NCBI GenBank assembly: GCA_003695835.1
Contig: RFHN01000151.1
Span: 1-9,468, forward strand
Source: Armatimonadota bacterium
Lineage (GTDB): Bacteria > Armatimonadota > Fimbriimonadia > Fimbriimonadales > ATM1
Direction of reading: 5' to 3'
DNA length: 9,468 nt
Position numbers and translations under genes: made by a program
Notes under the pieces: model-generated
The model's input: only the letters and a program-made list of their open reading frames with translations
Database searches by the model: none
What the model was told of the DNA's origin: nothing
Shown here: one piece after another, positions 5,101 through 9,468 of the stretch
Numbering within the stretch: position 1 is the first letter of the stretch
How the letters are laid out: every line of letters starts with the position of its first letter

Positions 5101-6603
5101 TTGACGGAAGCCAAGAGAGAGTCGGTAGAAGGAGCACATCGCGCGGTCTGCGAAAACGACGGGGTGCGCGCCTCGCTGCTCGTTCGGGACGGCGTCTGCA
5201 CGCTGGAGGTGAGAGACAAGGCGATGGGGGCGAGCCAGTCTTTGGGCGTGGCAAGTCCGGCTTCAGCGGGTGGCGCGGCTTTGGTAGCGATTCGGGAGGA
5301 GGAAGACGCGGCCGAGGCGATCGCGGGAGGGATTGTGCCAGGTACCGCCTTCTCATGGGAATTCCGCGCAAAGGTCTTGGAAGCGTCCGCTGCTGCCGAA
5401 GCGCAGTGCCGAATCCTAAACCGTTTTCCGATGCCGCTCAACGTGGAGCCAAGCCTTTCTCTTCGACTTCCGGCGAGAGGGGAGCGCGTGCCGGGAGGAG
5501 TGGTTGCGTCGGGCGAGTCGGCTTGGCTCGCTATCGCGTTCGACGAGCGGAGCGTCCGCCTCAAGACGGAGGGGGAGGAACTGGAAGTGACGGTGCGGGC
5601 GGCGTCCGATTGCCCTTATCTCTTTCCCCACCGGATTCGCGTGCATCGTTTCGTCGTCTTCTTGGTCCCGCAGGAAGCGGGAGAGGTCGTAGCGATGTCG
5701 GAACGCGCGGTTGTGACGCGGAACGAGGCAGAGGGGAAGTTGCGGGTCTTCGTCGGCAAGGACGAACCCGCCGGGAAGGCGTTTCTCCAGTTGGCGAATG
5801 GCGAGACCGTCGAAGCCCCGCTGCACGCGTACGCTGCGAAGCCTGCTGTGTACACCACGAGCGGACTGGGAGGCCCTCCAGTTCGGATCCTGCTCCGGGA
5901 CGAAGAGGGGGAAACCATTCTGGACGCTCCGTTCGGGACGGTGGAGGAAGCAGAAGGGAATTCGCTCCTCGAGCCGAGGGACTGGGAGCAGGTCCGCATC
6001 CAAATCTGGGGTGCGCTGGCGCGTGCCACCGCCGGCGAGATCGAACGAGCCGAGCACGACCTGCTGCGCCTCGCCAACGAGCCAGCCTGCGAGAGCATCG
6101 CTTGGTTCCTTCTTGGCGCGATGGCGATGAGGCGACACCAGTGGGAGCGCGCGACCGCATATTTCGATGAGTCCCTCTTGTATGGCGGGGCGAACCCGAT
6201 CGCTTGGGTGTTTCGCGCCTGGTGTGTTCGGCAGCTCGGCGGCGATCCGGCCCAAGAGCTTGCCAACGCGCATCTGCTCGCGCCGGTGGATCCGCTCTTG
6301 CGATTCGACGCTTTCCTCGAAGGCGGAGGCGAGGGGCTGTTGGACGAATTCGGCGCGGATCCGGAGCCTTACCTCGACGCCGCAGATCTGCTATGGCTCG
6401 CCGGCAGGGAGGCGGAGAGGAACGTCGTGTTAGCGGCCGCCGCGGAACGAGCGCCGAGCAAGTTGGTGCATCGCTTGCGGTCAGATGCCCTGAAGCGAAC
6501 GGGACACGACGTGGAAGCGGAGGCCGAGCTTCAGCGTGCGGAGAAGGCGCCTGGAGAATCGTCGGGCGTTCGAATTACGGAGCAGCTTCTGATAAACTCT
6601 TGA
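5101..6603 (+). CDS. TPR-repeat protein with a beta-rich N-terminal half (weakly DUF5107-like)
   Basis: A 500-residue soluble protein with no signal peptide. Residues 1-280 look like beta strands (many alternating V/L patterns with Glu/Arg). They include RILNRFPMPLNVEPSLSLRL (104-123), reminiscent of mutarotase-like sandwiches. Residues 295-490 are helical, with tetratricopeptide-like pairs: AEHDLLRLANEP, WFLLGAMAMRRHQWERATAYF, WVFRAWCVRQLGG and AEAELQRAEKAP. Such repeats bind partner proteins. A beta sandwich followed by repeats of the form LGAxAxRxxxxxxAxxxFxxxL resembles DUF5107 proteins, but this is a pattern guess. The start is TTG 5101, with GGAAGG four bases upstream, just after the extended -10. 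It lies six bases before a response regulator, so the two are probably co-transcribed and may act together. The specific function is unknown. Confidence 0.8.
   Translation: MTEAKRESVEGAHRAVCENDGVRASLLVRDGVCTLEVRDKAMGASQSLGVASPASAGGAALVAIREEEDAAEAIAGGIVPGTAFSWEFRAKVLEASAAAEAQCRILNRFPMPLNVEPSLSLRLPARGERVPGGVVASGESAWLAIAFDERSVRLKTEGEELEVTVRAASDCPYLFPHRIRVHRFVVFLVPQEAGEVVAMSERAVVTRNEAEGKLRVFVGKDEPAGKAFLQLANGETVEAPLHAYAAKPAVYTTSGLGGPPVRILLRDEEGETILDAPFGTVEEAEGNSLLEPRDWEQVRIQIWGALARATAGEIERAEHDLLRLANEPACESIAWFLLGAMAMRRHQWERATAYFDESLLYGGANPIAWVFRAWCVRQLGGDPAQELANAHLLAPVDPLLRFDAFLEGGGEGLLDEFGADPEPYLDAADLLWLAGREAERNVVLAAAAERAPSKLVHRLRSDALKRTGHDVEAEAELQRAEKAPGESSGVRITEQLLINS
6590..6598 (+). promoter_or_regulatory. 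Possible internal extended -10 (TGATAAACT) before the response regulator
   Basis: TGATAAACT lies in the last codons of the TPR gene, 11 bases before the regulator's ATG. It fits TGn plus a 4-of-6 match to TATAAT. If used, it would give a leader of about five bases. No -35 is seen. AT-rich codons at this spot stand out against the GC-rich background. Evidence is weak. Confidence 0.2.
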
Positions 6604-6609
6604 GGTTCG

Positions 6610-7272
6610 ATGATACGCGTACTGATTGCGGACGACGAGGACGCCTACCGCAAGGCGCTCCATCGCATTTTGGAGCAGGCTCCGGGCATAGATTGTGTCG
6701 GGGCGGCGGCCGACGGGCGCGAAGCGCTCGAGCAGTGCATCGAGCAGGATGTGGACGTGCTGCTGACCGATATCGAGATGCCGCGCATGTCCGGCTTGGA
6801 GTGCATTCGCGAGCTGAAGCGAAGAAAGCACGATATCGAGTGCGTCGTTCTTACGGTTCACGAGGAAAACGAGACGGTGTTCGAAGCGCTGAGGCTCGGC
6901 GCGATTGGTTACCTTCTCAAAACGAGCACCGCGGGAGAGGTCATCGAAGCGATCGAGCGGGCTGTGGCAGGCGAGGCGTTCCTCTCGCCCACGATTGCGA
7001 CCAAAGTGCTCGAGGAGTTCCGGCGCCAAAAGGAGGATGAAACGCTTGCCGATGAGCACCTCTATGAGCTAAGCGATCGCGAGAAGGAGGTTCTCAGGCT
7101 CATCACCCAGGGGCTTCGGAACAAGGAGATCGCGGAGAGGCTCGGCGTTGCGGAGAAGACGGTCAAGAACCACGTTTCGAACATTCTGAAAGCGCTGGAG
7201 GTCAACACAAGGACCGAAGCCGCGATGAAGGCTGTGAGAGAGAGGCTTCTGGGCGACGGCGAAGCGACCTAA
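6610..7272 (+). CDS. NarL/FixJ-family response regulator (receiver plus LuxR-type HTH)
   Basis: A 220-residue DNA-binding transcription regulator. Residues 1-120 form an intact receiver: acidic pair Asp8-Asp9, phospho-acceptor Asp54 in LLTDIEMPRMSG, Thr82 and Lys104. A linker (121-150) leads to a LuxR-type helix-turn-helix (about 154-212) with LSDREKEVLRLI, GLRNKEIAERLGVAEKTVKNHVS and the usual terminal helix. Phosphorylation should drive dimerisation and DNA binding. Length is typical of the family. The ATG is preceded by GAGGT (6602-6606), which overlaps the TPR gene stop; the gap is six bases. No histidine kinase is in the window, so it is an orphan here. The divergent or neighbouring promoters are possible but unproven targets. 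Its stop overlaps that of the convergent oxidoreductase gene by four bases. Confidence 0.95.
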   Translation: MIRVLIADDEDAYRKALHRILEQAPGIDCVGAAADGREALEQCIEQDVDVLLTDIEMPRMSGLECIRELKRRKHDIECVVLTVHEENETVFEALRLGAIGYLLKTSTAGEVIEAIERAVAGEAFLSPTIATKVLEEFRRQKEDETLADEHLYELSDREKEVLRLITQGLRNKEIAERLGVAEKTVKNHVSNILKALEVNTRTEAAMKAVRERLLGDGEAT

Positions 7273-8576
7273 TCGAGCGCGAGGTGAGGACGCAGTTCTT
7301 CGTAGGGCAGTTCCCTGGGCGAGCAACCCGTTTGAGCGCATAACGCCGCAGCCGCACCGGCGGCTTCACCCATCGCACGACAGACGGGCTGGATCCGTAC
7401 GCTGGACTGAGCCGCGAACGTAGCGCTGAGACACCGCCCAGCGACCAGCGCGTTCGCAATGCCTTTCGGGATCAGGCAACGATACGGGATCTCGTGGTAG
7501 TCGTCCTCCGGCAGTTTCCGAAGCTCGACCCCGCCCTTCGTCAGGTGGATGTCAATCGGGTAGCGGTTGCGCGCGATGGCGTCTGGGAATTTGCGGCATT
7601 GTTGGTGATCTTCTTCCGTCAGGACGTACTCCCCAACGATCCGGCGGCTCTCTCGGTTGCCGATCATCGGAGCGATGACCCCGACGTAGCTCTCTTCGAA
7701 GCCCGGCAGGTACCGCTTGCAAAACTCGTGAACGCGAGCGATCGCTTTCCGCCCGGCAGCCATCGCACGGCTCACATCGAACGGGTCGATCGGGTTGTAG
7801 CCGACGAGACGAGGGCAGTTGAACGCGAGTTCTCCGGGCCGCCCATGGATCGTGAAGAATTGGAAGTACCCCAAATCGTTCGGGAGCAGGACGCCATCTT
7901 CGACTGCGGCTCGAACGAGGTGAGCGATGGGCGATTCCTTCGCCTCCGCGAAACCCACGTGCACGAAGCGATCGGTGGAGGGTTGGGCATGTTCGCCGAA
8001 GAAGTCCCTCACGGCGGCGAGGTTGACGTGCGCGAGGGTGAAACGTAACGTCATTGGCTGGTTGACGCCGGACTCATCCCCCGATTCGGTTTCGCCGCCG
8101 GCGAGGGTGATGAGATCTGCGTCCCCGGTCGCGTCCACAAACTGCGCCGCTTGGATCGCCAGGGGGCCTTTCTTGGTGGCGACACGGACGGCTTCGATGC
8201 GCCGGTCGGCGCCCGACTGGATCACGTCCGCGCCGATCAACACGGTGTTGTAGAGCCGGTGCAGCCCCGCCTCGTCCGCCATCTCTTCGAGGACGAGGGC
8301 AACCGTGATGGGGTCGTACCAGACCTGCCCGTGCTCGACTTCCGCGGGGCCGACCCTCCGCGCGTGGCGTTCTTGGATCTCCAGGTTCATCCCCTTGCAC
8401 AGCTGATCGCCGCCGAGGTAGTTGGGCATCATCGGCGTCACCCAGGCAAAGGTCTGCGTGCCGCCAAGACCGCTGTTCTGTTCGATGACGAGGGTTCTTG
8501 CACCCAGCCGCGCGGCCTTGATCGCGGCAACCGCGCCGGCCGTCCCCCCGCCGCAGACAACAACGTCGTACTTCAT
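7269..8576 (-). CDS. FAD-dependent oxidoreductase (PF12831-type)
   Basis: A 435-residue flavoprotein. Residues 3-33 form the FAD-binding Rossmann unit: YDVVVCGGGTAGAVAA with the glycine motif at 9-14, and Glu33 at the end of strand 2 to hold the ribose. AAQFVDATGDADL is the typical second FAD-contact segment. NRESRRIVGEYVLT and the C-terminal stretch NALVAGRCLSAT...IQPVCRAMGEAAGAAAAL are hallmark segments of the FAD_oxidored family found in many environmental bacteria. Substrates of this family are poorly known. The start is ATG 8576, not an in-frame start at 8657, because the extra 27 residues are polar, lie within the cyclase coding end, and precede the canonical first strand. ATG shares ATGA with the stop of the cyclase-like gene, so translation is coupled. 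No secretion signal is seen. Confidence 0.9.
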   Translation of the reverse strand: MKYDVVVCGGGTAGAVAAIKAARLGARTLVIEQNSGLGGTQTFAWVTPMMPNYLGGDQLCKGMNLEIQERHARRVGPAEVEHGQVWYDPITVALVLEEMADEAGLHRLYNTVLIGADVIQSGADRRIEAVRVATKKGPLAIQAAQFVDATGDADLITLAGGETESGDESGVNQPMTLRFTLAHVNLAAVRDFFGEHAQPSTDRFVHVGFAEAKESPIAHLVRAAVEDGVLLPNDLGYFQFFTIHGRPGELAFNCPRLVGYNPIDPFDVSRAMAAGRKAIARVHEFCKRYLPGFEESYVGVIAPMIGNRESRRIVGEYVLTEEDHQQCRKFPDAIARNRYPIDIHLTKGGVELRKLPEDDYHEIPYRCLIPKGIANALVAGRCLSATFAAQSSVRIQPVCRAMGEAAGAAAALCAQTGCSPRELPYEELRPHLALD

Positions 8577-9468
8577 GAATTCGGCTTCGGCAAGGGAGGT
8601 GGCGGGGTCCGCGGGGTTATCGGTTGTACGCTGGAGAGATCGGTTGCGGGCTTCCAAAGGATGGCTTCCACGCCGCGAACGTGGACCGGCTCGCTGTTTG
8701 GGAGCATCTGCGCCGGCAAGAGGAGGGCGGCTTCCTTCGAGACCGCGATGCCGCCGGTCGGAGCCGCCTTCTCGAGATGGGAGGCGACGTCAATCACGTG
8801 GCTGTAGTTGACGGAGGACGGATCGTCGCCGATCGGGGTAACGACGCGTCCGGTGTGGATGCCGCACCGCAGCTGGAAGGGTCGAGCGGTCCGGTTCAGG
8901 TGCGTGTTGAATTCGATCATCCCGAGCTGGATGCGCTTGGCGGCGAGGAACGCGTGGTGAGGATGCTCAAACGCGAAGATCAGCCCGTCGCCGGCTGCGC
9001 TGTGCATGCGCCCGTCGAACTGCTCGGCGACACCCTGCGCGTACCTCGCGTACTCGCCGAAGGTGTACTCGGCGGCGAGAGGCTCGCACTCCGCCTTGAT
9101 GCCTGTGCTGTCCACGACGTCCACCGCCAGGAAAGTGAGCGTCCGCTCACCGACGCGCAGTTCTTCTTGCAGCTCGATCAGTTGTTTGAGAAGCTCTTTG
9201 CGGCGGGCTTCCGGGTCGTGTTGGAAACGCAGCCGCAAGATGTGCTGCCGAAGTCCCCACAGCAACCAACCGGACAACGCCCCGAGCAGGGAGAGCAGGA
9301 TGATCAACATGCCCTCGAAAGAGCCCTCGGGCCTCAGGATCGTCGAGAAAAACGCCCGTCCGATGACATAGGAGACGCCGAAGAGCAAGCCGACCAGCGT
9401 GGCCAGCTCCCGGCGCCGCGACAGAGCCGTGTTGAAGACAGCCATGGCCACAATGAGAACCTGGAGGA
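8573..9468 (-). CDS. Membrane-anchored class III adenylate/guanylate cyclase-like protein, start probably beyond the right edge
   Basis: Residue numbers count from an in-window GTG at 9451. Two hydrophobic helices (about 16-36 and 48-67) anchor the protein. A charged, coiled-coil-prone stretch follows (77-103), then a class III nucleotidyl cyclase domain (104-245). The two metal-binding aspartates are present: Asp111 in FLAVDVVDST and Asp155 in AAGDGLIFAF. The canonical VNxAxR motif reads VIDVASHLE (219-227), so the transition-state Asn and Arg are Asp221 and His225. The substrate Lys position is Ser151. It may be catalytically altered or act as a sensor. A Pro-rich tail (PRTPPPPLPKP) ends the protein. 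The frame stays open to base 9468 and upstream codons (LQVLIVA) extend a hydrophobic stretch, so the true start is likely outside the window; GTG 9451 is the fallback. Confidence 0.85.
   Translation of the reverse strand, partial: LQVLIVAMAVFNTALSRRRELATLVGLLFGVSYVIGRAFFSTILRPEGSFEGMLIILLSLLGALSGWLLWGLRQHILRLRFQHDPEARRKELLKQLIELQEELRVGERTLTFLAVDVVDSTGIKAECEPLAAEYTFGEYARYAQGVAEQFDGRMHSAAGDGLIFAFEHPHHAFLAAKRIQLGMIEFNTHLNRTARPFQLRCGIHTGRVVTPIGDDPSSVNYSHVIDVASHLEKAAPTGGIAVSKEAALLLPAQMLPNSEPVHVRGVEAILWKPATDLSSVQPITPRTPPPPLPKPNS

Noticed and set aside
5073..6170. Long plus-strand ORF in another frame over the TPR gene
   Set aside because: Its product is Arg/Gly-rich with no domain pattern, and it is a shadow of the 5101-6603 gene, which has an SD, a promoter and recognisable helical repeats.
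5416..6273. 285-codon minus-strand ORF opposite the TPR gene
   Set aside because: Arg/Pro/Leu-rich antisense frame typical of GC-rich DNA; no motif and no ribosome-binding site.
1..9468. Mobile element, CRISPR, toxin-antitoxin or defence genes
   Set aside because: No transposase, integrase, repeat array, or short toxin/antitoxin pair could be recognised; composition is even across the window.

Overview
The window is GC-rich (about 60% by eye) and almost entirely protein-coding, with genes overlapping or a few bases apart. I see no rRNA, tRNA, insertion sequence, phage gene, CRISPR array or long repeat. The mix of families (double-FHA zinc-ribbon protein, PP2C phosphatase, Gfo/Idh/MocA dehydrogenase, PF12831-type FAD oxidoreductase, membrane-anchored class III cyclase homologue, NarL-type regulator, Na+/solute symporter) and a probable leaderless promoter suggest a free-living bacterium. 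Armatimonadota (Fimbriimonadia-like) is my best guess, with Planctomycetota-like lineages as the alternative. No marker gene here settles it.

Layout. Positions 5056 down to 1 form one minus-strand run of nine genes in which no gap exceeds 20 bases. In transcription order they are: a small membrane protein; a degenerate receiver-like protein; MoaA (first step of molybdenum cofactor synthesis); a two-domain DUF2007-like protein; a Gfo/Idh/MocA dehydrogenase; a zinc-ribbon protein with two FHA domains; a PP2C phosphatase; a 40-residue membrane peptide; and the start of an SSS-family symporter cut by the window edge. From 5101 to 7272 two genes run the other way: a TPR-repeat protein and a NarL/FixJ response regulator. 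From 7269 to the right edge two minus-strand genes lie in a second operon: a membrane-anchored cyclase-like protein, then an FAD-dependent oxidoreductase sharing an ATGA start/stop.

Regulation. The two divergent units are separated by only 44 bases (5057-5100). These hold a perfect 9-bp inverted repeat whose arms each contain an outward-facing TAGAAT -10 hexamer. The leftward one sits 6 bases before a GTG start, the spacing expected of a leaderless transcript. The convergent units collide at 7269-7272, where two stop codons overlap and no terminator is visible.

How the genes may work together. The FHA and PP2C genes overlap and form a phospho-threonine reader/eraser pair, with the kinase elsewhere. 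The 40-residue peptide abuts the symporter and may be its accessory subunit. MoaA sits between two uncharacterised proteins. The cyclase-like protein keeps both metal aspartates but lacks the usual transition-state Asn and Arg. No single complete novel system is evident. The leads most worth following are the divergent promoter palindrome, the peptide-symporter pair, the pseudo-receiver-moaA pair, the FHA N-terminal threonine repeat and the atypical cyclase.
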